From the NCBI RefSeq assembly GCF_009727055.1, contig NC_052355.1:2959182-3023181 (forward strand): 64,000 bases of DNA, in the 5' to 3' direction. Shown piece by piece: positions 34,643 to 44,632 of the stretch (positions are counted from its first letter, which is position 1; every line of letters starts with the position of its first letter). The DNA comes from Benincasa hispida (Eukaryota; Streptophyta; Magnoliopsida; Cucurbitales; Cucurbitaceae). The notes under the pieces are model-generated. The model did no database searches. It saw only the letters and a program-made list of their open reading frames with translations, and was not told the DNA's origin. Both the position numbers and the translations under genes were made by a program.

Positions 34643-34938
34643 TATGCATTGCGATGATGGGTGCATCTTGCACTGACAAGATACACCTTGCATCCATCTT
34701 TCACAAATGCATTACGCTGAGGGGTGTGTTGCGCCCGTATGTATTCTGTGCCCGTCCTTAGCGAAAACACACTATGTCGAGGTAATGTTGTGCCAGTAGA
34801 AATATCGTGCGCCCATCCTCCAGAAATGCACTGAGTTGAGGGGTGTGTTGTGCCAATGCATGCGTTGTTGCCCGTCCTCTGCAAATATGCATTTTCGTTA
34901 ATGGATGCATTGCATTAATCTTAACCTTGCACCCATCC
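34643..34938 (+). repeat. tandem repeat, five units of about 60 bp
   Basis: Units begin at about 34643, 34704, 34763, 34823 and 34882 (spacing 61, 59, 60, 59). Shared pattern: AAATGCA, then GAGGGGTGTGTTG, then GCCCATCC or GCCCGTCC. Units 2 and 4 are most alike. Not coding. Confidence 0.8.
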
Positions 34939-35115
34939 GAATAAAACACAAAAGATAAATTCTTTTTGCAAAGAGAGTAGTCCAATCGTTTAGGCTTTCA
35001 AGGAAATGATGACTTAGCAGATGAAAGGATGTCCTTCTCTGCTAATTCATAAATGTGAGAAGCACGGCAGACAGGCTTTTTGAGTACCTCGAAGCCTGCC
35101 ACGAAGAATTTGCGT

Positions 35116-35202
35116 TGGGCCCATCAAAGCCCAACCTATAAATTACCTCCTCCTTCATCTAAGAAAGTCTATTTGAATCTTTTGCAAACACGAAAACCCT
35201 AA
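35116..35202 (+). promoter_or_regulatory. candidate internal promoter of ORF2
   Basis: TGGGCCCA at 35116-35123 (a site II type element) lies within the inverted repeat GTTGGGC to GCCCAAC. It is followed by TATAAATT at 35137-35144 and the telo-box AAACCCTAA at 35194-35202. A C/T-rich leader then runs to GCCATGG at 35281-35287. In plants site II plus telo-box is typical of genes active in dividing cells. The arrangement and distances (TATA to ATG 147 bases) fit a real RNA polymerase II promoter. Confidence 0.55.
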
Positions 35203-35283
35203 GCACAGCGTCTGCATACCCAAACCTTCGAACTTTCTTCCTAAGTCTTAAGAACTGTCCCAACTCTTTCACTCACCACAGCC

Positions 35284-37774
35284 ATGGCCGATCAATCTTC
35301 CCATGCACCCTCTTTACCTTCATCACCTTCCCCAGCCCAAGTCACTGCAAGAGAGGCGGCATTCCTTGCAGCAAGCTGCCGCCTCGCCGCCCAGCCGAAA
35401 CCCATCCCAAGAATTTCCGATCCTAAGGAAACTGTTCACACAGAATCCTATGAGGGACCTACTAGGGTTGATTTGGAGGAAGTGGTATCGGAGAAGCAGC
35501 CTGAAATGGCTGAAGGAAAGAAGAAAAAGAAGAACAAGGAGAAAAGGGCAGAAGGAGATGAAGAAGCCCAGCCAAGGAAGGAAAAGAAAGAAAGGAAATC
35601 GAGTGAGAAGAGGTAACGCAGGCGAGAAAAGAAGCGCTCGAAGAAGAAGGAAGAAAAGAGGAAGAGGGCTGAGAGCCCAGATGTCGACGGAGAATCCACC
35701 ACCACAAGGGTGGATGAGGGGGTGTCAACGCAAGAAAGAGAATCAGCACAACCTCAAAAGGCATCAACACAAATAAGAATGGTTGTAACTGACGACCGAG
35801 AGGATCCAGACATCACCCCTCTTATGCGGCGTCGCAAGGAGAATGCAAGGGTCAACAAGCGACCCAAAATTTTTGCAGAGTGTAGTAGAAGAGAAGGAAA
35901 GGAGAAAAAAAGAGGAAGAAGAAAAACAAGAAAAGATGTTACGAGCGCAACAAATCATCACAGAAGGCAATCTGAGAAGAAAACTACACGATGAAGAAGT
36001 GCACCGTAACAACGCAATTTCAGCAGAAGAAGAGAGAATAAGGCTCGAGGAGGAACAGCGATTATTGCTGGCCTCGAAGAAATTTGAAAGAGATATGAGA
36101 GAAGAAAAAGAGGAAGAAAAGAAGAAGAAGGAAGAGAAGGAGAAAAGGCACAAAGCAAATGTGCAGCACATTAGAGAGAAGAAAATTAAAGAAATTGTGG
36201 AATGGGAAAGGGAAAAACAGCGAAAGGAACGGGAACAGAGACAAAGAAAAAGATCCCACCTTGCGTTGGCAAAAGATAAGGGCAAAGCGAAAGTTGAAAG
36301 CAGTGAGCCTACGTTGACCAAAGGACGCCCATCAAAGAAGAAGGAGAATGACGACATGATGATGGAAATGGGGTTCTTTCCTGCGCCAACGCCACTATCA
36401 GATTTAATTATAAGTGTTGTGTTGGAACATGGGTGGGAAACATTCTGCCAATGCCCATCCATCATAATCCCAATGGTAGTGACAACTTTCTACAATTGAC
36501 GACTTCATGGCACCAAAGATGCGGTGATCATGAAAGGGGATACATTTCCTTTCAGTGCAAGGGACATCAATGAGTTATATCAGATGAAGGACATCCTGGA
36601 GGTGCCGGTTAACAAATTATTGATGATCCTACAGAAGAACAAATGGAAGATGCGCTGAGAACATTAACGCAACCGGGCACTCAGTGGTTGGTATCTTTAA
36701 AAGGCATCAAAACCCTTGCATCCAACAAACTACTTCTAAAAGCACGCCTTTGGGTGTACTTGGTGAAAAGGCGACTCATCCCTACATCTGATGACAAAAC
36801 AGTTTCGAGCGATCAAGTAATGGCCGCATACTGCATAGCACGCGGTATTCCGATCGACATGGGCCAACTGATCACAAAGCAAATTCGAGGTTTTGTGGGG
36901 CGTATAAGAGGCCAATATTTATTTCCTTGGATAGTTTCAAGCTTATGCCTCTCAATGGGTGTAGGTATTGAAGAAGAGCCAATGCCAGAAGTCCATGGTC
37001 TCATCAACACCAAGATCTTGAGAATACTTCTCAAATACTCCCCTCATTGCCCCGAGCTTCCACTTAAAAGGCCTATTATCGATTTGAATGCGCCACAGCA
37101 GCCAAAACCCCAAAAAGCAGCGCAAAGTTGACAAAGGCAAGGAAAAAGTCGAAGAGCCATCACTGCAAGATCAAATACCCTTGGACCCCTTACCTTTTAT
37201 TTTTCGCCCTCTAAGCCCACCTACTGAACCCCTTTCCCCACTCCCTGAACACTTTACAAACCTCCTCCTTGCTCTCGATTCACCCAACGCATTTCCAACA
37301 ACATCCTCCTCCCCTTCATCTCCACCGCATTTTTCTCATCCATCGCCGCATGTTGACGACCCACACGATTTGGGTGAAGGCACTTCTGCTTAACCCCAAA
37401 ACGTTGATGGTGAAACATCGCAGGCACAGCCTACCATCGTAACCTTAGCTGCTAACCTAGCAGAAATACATTCTCTCCTCTCCCATCAACAAGAACTCTT
37501 TTGCCAACGAATAACGGAGTTACATGAGAGTCACGTAGAGTTACGCAGTGTTGCGATGACACGGCAGGTGTTGATCAACATTCAATGCAATATCTACACG
37601 ATCCACCTGAACCAAAGACAAATGGCAGAGCGCAACCATGAGTACTTTAACTTTTTGACAGCCTATTTACATGGTCCCATGGTGCCTCTGCATTTACAGC
37701 AACATCTACATTTTGAAGAAGCTCCTCGAGTTCCTCCACAAAATCCTCCTCCTGAGCCCCCACCGCAACTCTAA
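35284..37774 (+). pseudogene. ORF2: Lys/Glu-rich coiled coil plus putative plant transposon protein domain
   Basis: Starts MADQSSHAPSLPSSPSPAQV in a strong context (GCCATGG). Parts in order: Ser/Pro/Ala-rich N-terminus; Lys/Glu-rich segment; long charged, probably coiled-coil region (about 35870-36300). Then a domain with LEHGWETFCQCP, TTFYN, DALRTLTQPGTQWLVSLKG, ARLWVYLVKRRLIPTSDDKT, AYCIARGIPIDMGQLI and SLCLSMGV. A Pro-rich C-terminus ends PPEPPPQL. The central part matches the plant retroelement family called putative plant transposon protein (PF20167 as I remember it). Function is unknown, though this ORF commonly accompanies Athila/Tat-like elements. Stops at 35614, 36497 and 37391 and shifts near 35870, 36617 and 37100 kill it. 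Confidence 0.75.
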
Positions 37775-38407
37775 ATTTGGGGGTGTGCCACCTTCTCAAT
37801 AAATCTGCAATATTTCGTTACGACCATTCTTTTATTTTATTCATTCATTATTTTTATATATAGAAGTTATACCTTGATTCTTTGTACATGCTTAAATTTT
37901 GTATTGCGATAATTGTAATTCTTTGTATACTTGGTTCATTTTAATACAATCGAGTAACTATTCTTTCCGTATGCGTTAGCCTTTTTACTTATCATCCTTT
38001 GTCAATTATTATGATGTTCTTTATCTTATATTTTTCGTTATTAATTGCGCTTCCATGATGAGTAATATGCATTCCCTTAGCAGCATTTCTCACACTTTGC
38101 ACTTTCTGACTAACACTTAGATAATTCATAGCAATAGCACTGCTTTACCTTTTATACTTCAAGACTCTGCTCAAACCTTCTTTTCAAAATTTTGACTAAG
38201 TGTTTTGTCTTTTCTATCCAAAACAATGCAATGAGGATCTTGGGCATCTCTAAATTTGGGGGTGAGGAAGGTCTGAGCAGATGCGATCAAGCGGATGCGG
38301 TCATCATTAGGAAAATGCATTCATTATGAAAACAAAAATACTTTTCATACGAACTCCAATGTCAACGCAAGGGAAAATCCCAACTTGATAAGAGTTAAAT
38401 AGTGAAA
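37775..38407 (+). other. 3' region of the 10.2-kb element after ORF2
   Basis: Opens with TAAATTTGGGGGTGTGCC at about 37772-37789, the same word used at the purine tract near 38960, and again at 38252-38264 (CTAAATTTGGGGGTGAGG). So the purine-tract word occurs three times. Otherwise T-rich and non-coding. Confidence 0.5.
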
Positions 38408-38660
38408 GGAACCTGCTCGTAGTTGGATGTTCGCATGACACCCATGGGAGCAAGCCAAAATGAAGGTGTGTGTCCAAGATCGACGCAATATGAAAAGAAA
38501 AAAAAAGAGAAAAAATAAGAATATAAGAGACAACTCCTCTGACCAGCAAAAGTAAAACTTAGTTGAAAATCAAGAGTTAAAGTTGAGATTAGAAAACAAC
38601 CATAGTTGGATGTTCGCATGACACCCGTGGGAGCAAGCCAAAATGAAGGGTATAACCATG
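38408..38660 (+). repeat. duplicated conserved non-coding block
   Basis: Two copies (about 38415-38465 and 38603-38648) of a block of about 45 bases: GTTGGATGTTCGCATGACAC, then CC(A/G)TGGGAGCAAGCCAAAATGAA. The unrelated-looking element at 53492-57238 has the same block twice (about 54816-54862 and 54957-55003). Not in a conserved reading frame. Confidence 0.8.
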
Positions 38661-38935
38661 ATCAATAGTCTCTAGTAAAATGACGCAAACCAGACCACCG
38701 CATACAGATGAACCTAGTTGTTTTTGCAATAAGAGGTAAACATTCTTTTCAAAACAAGAAGGGAATTTTTGGGTAGAGGTTTGTTGTATAAAAGAATAAA
38801 GTATAGCATGTTGATGAATTATTAAAGGATAGAAGGAAATTGCATTGTTAAGTAATGTTGTAGAGGTGGAGCATTCGGAGCAACCAAACGACGCAAAGTA
38901 AGGATAGGAATTGAGCAAAATTGCCTTAGTTGAAG

Positions 38936-38957
38936 ATATGCTTGAGGACAAGCATAT
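38936..38957 (+). other. AGGA-loop stem-loop before the polypurine tract
   Basis: ATATGCTTG, loop AGGA, CAAGCATAT: a 9-bp perfect stem. The purine tract TTTGGGGG and the LTR start follow within 16 bases. Confidence 0.7.
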
Positions 38958-38960
38958 ATC

Positions 38961-38972
38961 TAAATTTGGGGG
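38961..38972 (+). other. polypurine tract
   Basis: TAAATTTGGGGG then TG, directly before the 3' LTR start TGTGATAAC at 38973. Confidence 0.65.
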
Positions 38973-40929
38973 TGTGATAACTTGTAGAAATACAAGTTAT
39001 TTATACTATTTTATTTTGATATTGCGGCAAAAAGAAAGGAAAGTTGGGTCGATAGTATAAGAGTTGCATAAGAAATACGAAAATTATGAAATGTCGTAAA
39101 CACACCTACTAACACCATTGCGATGGCGAAATATAATGTTTCAGTCTCTGTTTTGAAGGAAATAGGTCACCACATGCGTTAATGGCTCGAAGACAAAATG
39201 TACAACGCATCTGCGTCACATGCGCCCATCAATCAAGAATGAAGAGATGATCAACGCAATGACGGCGCATGTGATAATCGATCATGTGCTTTAGCGATCA
39301 ACGCATTTCAACTGCATGCGGTAATAAAAAACAACACCGCATGCGACGATAGATCGAAGATGTGAAGAGCAACGCATTTGCAGACGATTCCGACAAGTGT
39401 ACAGCTTTTAGTTGTGCAATTTTGACGAATTGATCGCGTAACATAAAGGAATTTTCCATTCCATCATTTCAAGAACTACCATAATTAGACAGTGGGGACC
39501 ACAAAATCAAAGAGCCAAGGTCTCACCTATAAATAACTTCCTCAAATTCGCTGAAATACATATACAGATACTGGTATAGATAGAGATATACTGATACTGG
39601 GAGAGAGGCTAGTCTGAAGTGACTTTACAGAGTAAATACGGGAGAACTATGAGACAAGACTGAAAAGTGAGTCTCTGAGCAGAAAATTCTTCCGATTCCC
39701 GAAGTTGAAGCTCTATGCAAAGGTTAACTCTACTGGGAAAGCAAGCCTTAGAGGGAAGCTTTCCTCTCCACCACTTCCATATGCCGGCAAGCACAAGTCT
39801 CCATTCAGGATATGTGTTACGACATTGACACTCTTTCCGTATTTGTTTCTATTCTCTAACTCATCTTCTATATTCATCTTCTTTAATCCTTCATTCACAA
39901 ACATGTATCAAATGCTTAATTTTAGCATTAAATGTTATCATCGTCATCATTATCATCTCTCTGCCTCTTTCCATATTCTTATCATCCATTTTCTCCATGA
40001 TGTGTTCTTAATTCCCAGGGTAAAAAAGCGAGAATTAAGCGAGTCAGTTAATTTGTGTTAAGGAATTAATTAAGTTTAGCTAAAGCATGTTCGATGACAT
40101 CTTCACCTGTGAGAGCAGAAGTGAAGATGCTATTCCGCCTATCGAGAGATGGTTGGAAGAATGCATTAACTAAAGCGAGAAGTATTTCCAGAGATGGAAA
40201 CAACCTTGCGTTCATCACGTTCATCTCTGTTTCACCATAGACATATGGGAACGCGGCCGATCACTAAGAGGTGTACGCAAAGGGAAAATAGAACCTTAGT
40301 TGCATCCTTAACATGATTGACAAACTTGCGATGTTTTTCCTCTTTACTCTTTCTCTTTCTGCTTCATTCATAAGACTTTCCATCGCATTCATCGGCACTT
40401 TTGTACAGCTTCGCAGCCAGTTCTCGACCCATGTATCATGTATTATAATAGTTTCGGAATTTACTTTATCAACACATTTTTACTTTCATCGCAATTTATA
40501 TTTCTGTACAAACCAAAATTCTTTATTCATTATTAAAACCAGTCGCATGTATCACTTAAGTATCGCATTTAATGACAACAATCCCCGTGTTCGACCTCGA
40601 ATCATTCTGAGAATCTTGCGTTTTAATTATACTTGGTTTAAGCGCAAGGAAACTTGTGACATGCACTACTTCATCGCATACTACGATCATATCACTATCA
40701 ACGCATATACTTAGAACGTAGTATGACATAAAATGTCTTTATCGCAAAGCACTTGAGCGCATATAGCACATCATTCATTTCATTCACAAGCCATGTGTTA
40801 GAGTTAGATAAAGATTAAATCACGGTCATCAAGTTTATGGTAAGATGAGCTTGTAGTACATCATCCATCAGTAGTGTGCATAAGCGATACAAAACATACA
40901 TAGTATAACACACAACTCGTATCCTTACA
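38973..40929 (+). repeat. 3' LTR of the 10.2-kb gypsy element
   Basis: Same start, end and length (1957 bp) as the 5' LTR. The GAAA hairpin at 38977-39000 is perfect over 10 bp. TATA box at 39528-39535. GCATGC words persist at about 39310-39350 (for instance CTGCATGCGGT). Confidence 0.9.
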
Positions 40930-42167
40930 GGGTGTCAAGTAGGGATTAGCTAAAGGCAAGCCCAATTCAACTTGGTTTGCATGCCCTTCATTGTAGATTT
41001 TGAGTTTGTGCCCGTTCACCTTGAAGATTTTTCCTGTTCAAAGACTTCTTGTTTCAATTATGCCATAAGAGGAAACATTAGTAATTTCAAAAGGATCTAG
41101 CCACTTGGACTTGAGCTTTCCAAACATCAATTGTAATCTAGAATTTTAATGCAAAACTTTTTGTCCAATTTTGAAGTCTTTTTTTTATTAAGCCTTTGTC
41201 ATGAAAAGATTTGGTTTTCTCCTTGTAAATTTTTTATTTTTCATAAGCATTTTGTCTTAACTCTTCCAATTGTTGTAGCTCTAGGAGTATTTCCTTTGCG
41301 GCTTAGGTTATATTCAAATTACATCGTTTTACCACCCAATACGCTTTGTGTTCAACCTCTACTGGAAGATGGCATGCCTTGCCATATACAATTTTATGTG
41401 GGGTTCTACCTATAGACGTTTTAAAAGTGGTTCTGTAAGCCCAAAGCGCATCAGTTTGGAACTCCTATATTTTATTTTCAGGTTCACAGTCTTTTCTAAA
41501 ATGTTTTTCACTTCTCTAATTAAGGTTTTCGCTTGGCCATTTGTTTCAGGATGATACGAGGTTGCTACGGTCCTATTACAAAAATGTGTTCCTTGATCGC
41601 TTATAATGGCCCTAGGGATTCCAAATCTAGAAAAGATGTTATTTTTCAGGAATTTCTTAACAACAGAAGAATCATTTGTTCTAGTGGGGATTGCCTTGAC
41701 CCACTTGGAAACATAATCCACACCGAGCAAAATGTACAAATAACTAGACAATGAAGGACATGAACCCATGAAATCTAAGCCCCATATGTCAAATATTTCA
41801 CAAAAAAGAATTGAATTAAGAGACATTTCATTTATTTTAGACCAAGATCAAGATTTTTGACACCTTTCACAAGACTTACAATAAGCATGCGAATCGGTAA
41901 AAAGAGAGTCCCAGAATAGTTCTGAATATAATTTTTTTCTAGTGGTTCGTTTATGACTGAAATGACCTCCACATGCATGTTCGTGGCAAAATGATAAACA
42001 AACTCAAATTCTTCGTTAGGGACACATCTTCTAATGATTTGATAAAAACAAAATTTCCATAGATAAGAAGGATCCCACACATAGTATTTAGAGTCGATTT
42101 TTAATTTGGATCTTTTAAGCCAAGACATGTTAAGAGGAAACTTACTTGTAACAAGGTAGTTTACCAT
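40930..42167 (-). pseudogene. Athila integrase
   Basis: Minus strand. 42167-41832 covers the zinc-binding part (SKYYVWDPSYLWK, RRCVPNEE, but the CHxxxxGGH-type motif is decayed). 41826-41410 covers the core, with the first Asp in GLDFMG, the block YVSKWVKAIPT, the second Asp in IISDQGTHFCNR and the third-residue region TNGQAK. Between CNR and the TSYHPETNGQ block about 14 expected residues are missing, an in-frame deletion. 41040-40930 holds the C-terminal KIFKVNGHKLKIY block, ending PLANPYLTP where the 10.2-kb element was inserted. It would integrate element cDNA; now defective. Confidence 0.87.
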
Positions 42168-42581
42168 GTCGGCATACCATGGTAAGAAAGCAGATACCTT
42201 GAAAAGGTGTTCATCGAGGAAGTCTTCTCTAATAGGTATTAGCTCTTCTCCTTGCTTGATTCAACTTAGATGGTTCGCCACTGAATTTTTGGATCCTTTT
42301 ATGTCCTTGATAGTTAAGTTGAACTCTTGTAAAAGGAGAATCCATCTGACAAATCCGGGCTTTGATTCTATCTTTGTCATTAGGTACCTGAGACCAGTGT
42401 GGTCAGAATAAATGATTATTGGAAAACCAATAATATAACATCTAAACTTATCCAAAGAAAATATTATAGAGAGAAATTATTTTTCTATTGTTGAATAATT
42501 GATTTGAGATGAATTGTGTGTTCTAGATGCGAAACAGATCACATGGCATTTCTTGTCAACTCTTTGTCCTAATACTACCCC
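42168..42581 (-). pseudogene. Athila RNase H, downstream part
   Basis: On the minus strand it resumes beyond the copia LTR with GVVLGQRVDKKCHVICFASR, THNSSQINYSTIEK, then a stop, then IIYSDHTGLRYLMTK, RWILLLQEFNLTIKDIKGSKN and VANHLS. RNase H removes the RNA strand after copying. About a dozen residues that should precede VVLGQR (the FELMCDAS region) are missing at the copia LTR boundary. Confidence 0.87.
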
Positions 42582-44632
42582 TATTGGGATTGGTGTCCTA
42601 GTTTTTCCGGAGTCTCGTAGTTTGTAAACTCTACACATTGTTATGAATAAAATAAGAGTTATTTTATTTGGCATTTACTCATATCCAATAAACAAAGCTT
42701 CATGGTTATTGTATGAAAACTTAAGCATGTATATGAGATATACAAGTGGATCATGCCTTAAGTGATAACCGAAAAAGGTCTGTAGTATAAGGATTAAGGA
42801 GGGATACCTGATCCTGGTGACACTACCGATACGACTCGCTTTGTAGTGGTTTGCAAGTTTTGTGGACTACCATAGATGGTAGATCTAATCATACATGTGG
42901 AGACATGCGAGCGGGGGTGTCCTATACAAAGAGTTTGTATAAGACCAAACCACGAGATGACTAGTCTCTTTTTATAACACCGTTGATACTTGATACATAC
43001 ATCTCACCTAAATGACCATAGGTGACATGACCTCAATCCTGAGTGTTTTGGGAACTCCTGCCTTTGAAGGCGGTCCTTTGATTAGTTTGGATGAGAGTGG
43101 CCAGATTGCCAACTCAACATACCTACCTTTTTGGGTATTTGTCTGATCTGGGAGCTGGGAACTCAGTTACACAAGATGGAATTCACTCCTTCCTCAAAGC
43201 AGAGGTAAGTAGATAGATTGCTCCCTTAAGAGCTAATTTCAGGTCTTGAACATAGTGGCCACAACTTCTCTTTGGAAGAGAGGACTCAGTCATAGTAGGA
43301 CTGTGACTTATGTCCATTAGAGGATTAGTGGTACCTAAGAAGTTAGATGTAACTATAAGGGCATAACGATTATTGGCCCAACTGCACTTACGAGCGATCT
43401 ATGAAGGGTTATCGCATTGTTGATTGGTCACAAAAAATATTTGTAGTAAGAAGAGTGCAGTTGTCGTTCTTTAGTGGAGTGCCTGGCAGTTAACGGATGG
43501 TGGATCCCGTGACTAAAGAGTTTAGTCATTTATTCACGTACTGTTGGACCTTCAAGCTACAAGTTCATAAGGTCCCCTTGGTAGCTCAATGGATTCATGT
43601 TGAGAATCAGTTCTTGGTGTTGATTTCAAATGTTCAAATTGGCAAGAGGAAATTTGATTATATATGATATGATCAGTGTGATGTATGAGATACATCAAGT
43701 GGAGGACTAATGTAAATGAGATTTACATTAAGTACCATGAAATAGAAAAAGATTTATGGTTTACATGTCTCATGAGATGAAATATTAAAACTATAGGTTA
43801 TACATATAATATGGTGAGTTGGTTATCATATGTATTTATAATAATATTAATTGTTGCATAGTTATGTCTTTTTCTCTAATAACCAATTGAGTGGGAGGTT
43901 ATTGGTGGTTTCATAGCAACCGTGAGATAAAAAGAAAAATGTTTTCCTAAATTTAGTAAGATTTGAGAAAAGTTTCTATTCTCGGAAATAACTCACAGAT
44001 CACTGTCAAGTGAATAGGATTCACTAAACGATAACTGAAGAGAGACTAAACGATCGTGGAGTGACACTACACAATAGTTCACTCAGTTCGTCGTCTTCTA
44101 AATGATCGTGGGGCTTTTCCTATACGATAGCTTGCCATTTGCTAAATGATTGGGCATCGTCTATACGATAGATTCTTGTCATCTCCCACTTGCTTAATCA
44201 TTTACATGATTGTTATTCCTCTAATCTCTTCCTCTAACCAAGTCCACACAGATCCCACACTTCTGGATTCTCACACCAAGAATACTAAGATAGCCATTAT
44301 GGTGGTGTCGTATTCAACTCGACTGAGGTCGAGATTTTTTGGAGGCTGTTCGTTGCATTCGTGGTGTTCGCGTGGTGGTCGCTGTGATCGTGTTGCATTG
44401 CAATCGCCGTGTTCGAGCATTCGTGTGTTGTAGTCTTGGAGATTGAACAAGTGTTCGTGATCGAGGGAGTTTAAAGATGAGTCTTCAAATGTATGTATGA
44501 TCTTTCCCTTGATCTCATTGTTAAGAATGCTGTAATTTCATATTGTGCATGGCCTGTAAGTTTCCGTTTCTTGTACTATAATTGTTAGTATTCAATTTCG
44601 AATGGAATTTGGAACGATCATTCCGCTGCTCA
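42582..44632 (+). repeat. copia LTR of family A inserted in the Athila RNase H
   Basis: Starts TATTGGGATTGGTGTCC and ends CCGCTGCTCA; 2051 bp, co-linear with the solo LTR at 2350-4456. No target duplication is seen (left ACCCC, right TGGAA), and about 36 bases of Athila coding sequence are missing at the site. So the insertion or a later recombination deleted target DNA. A CGATCG array lies at 44030-44165. Confidence 0.8.
44030..44165 (+). repeat. CGATCG-word array in the copia LTR
   Basis: CTAAACGATAACTG, CTAAACGATCGTGGAG, CTACACAATAG, CTAAATGATCGTGGGG and CTATACGATAG words spaced about 20-25 bases. Confidence 0.65.

Larger units (their letters stand above)
30712..40929 (+). mobile_element. 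non-autonomous gypsy element with gag and a second ORF, no pol
   Basis: 10,218 bp. 5' LTR 30712-32668, primer-binding site 32675-32692, gag 32786-34278, tandem repeats 34643-34938, ORF2 with its own promoter 35116-37774, conserved 3' blocks, stem-loop, purine tract, 3' LTR 38973-40929. Both LTRs are 1957 bp and about nine tenths alike by eye, so the insertion is old. Gag is of Athila/Tat type, but protease, RT, RNase H and integrase are absent between gag and ORF2, so it would need enzymes from a relative. It lies inside the Athila element. The flanks (AGGGA and GGGTG) are not a clean duplication. Confidence 0.85.

Noticed and set aside
35764..36465. 233-codon minus-strand frame, Ser/Phe-rich
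   Set aside because: Antisense of the purine-rich coiled-coil part of ORF2. Low-complexity AAG/GAA codons give long open frames on the other strand.
30707..40934. Target duplication for the 10.2-kb element
   Set aside because: AGGGA on the left and GGGTG on the right do not match. AGGGA/AGGGT agrees only if the LTR is ended one base early, against the solo-LTR boundary at 7452.
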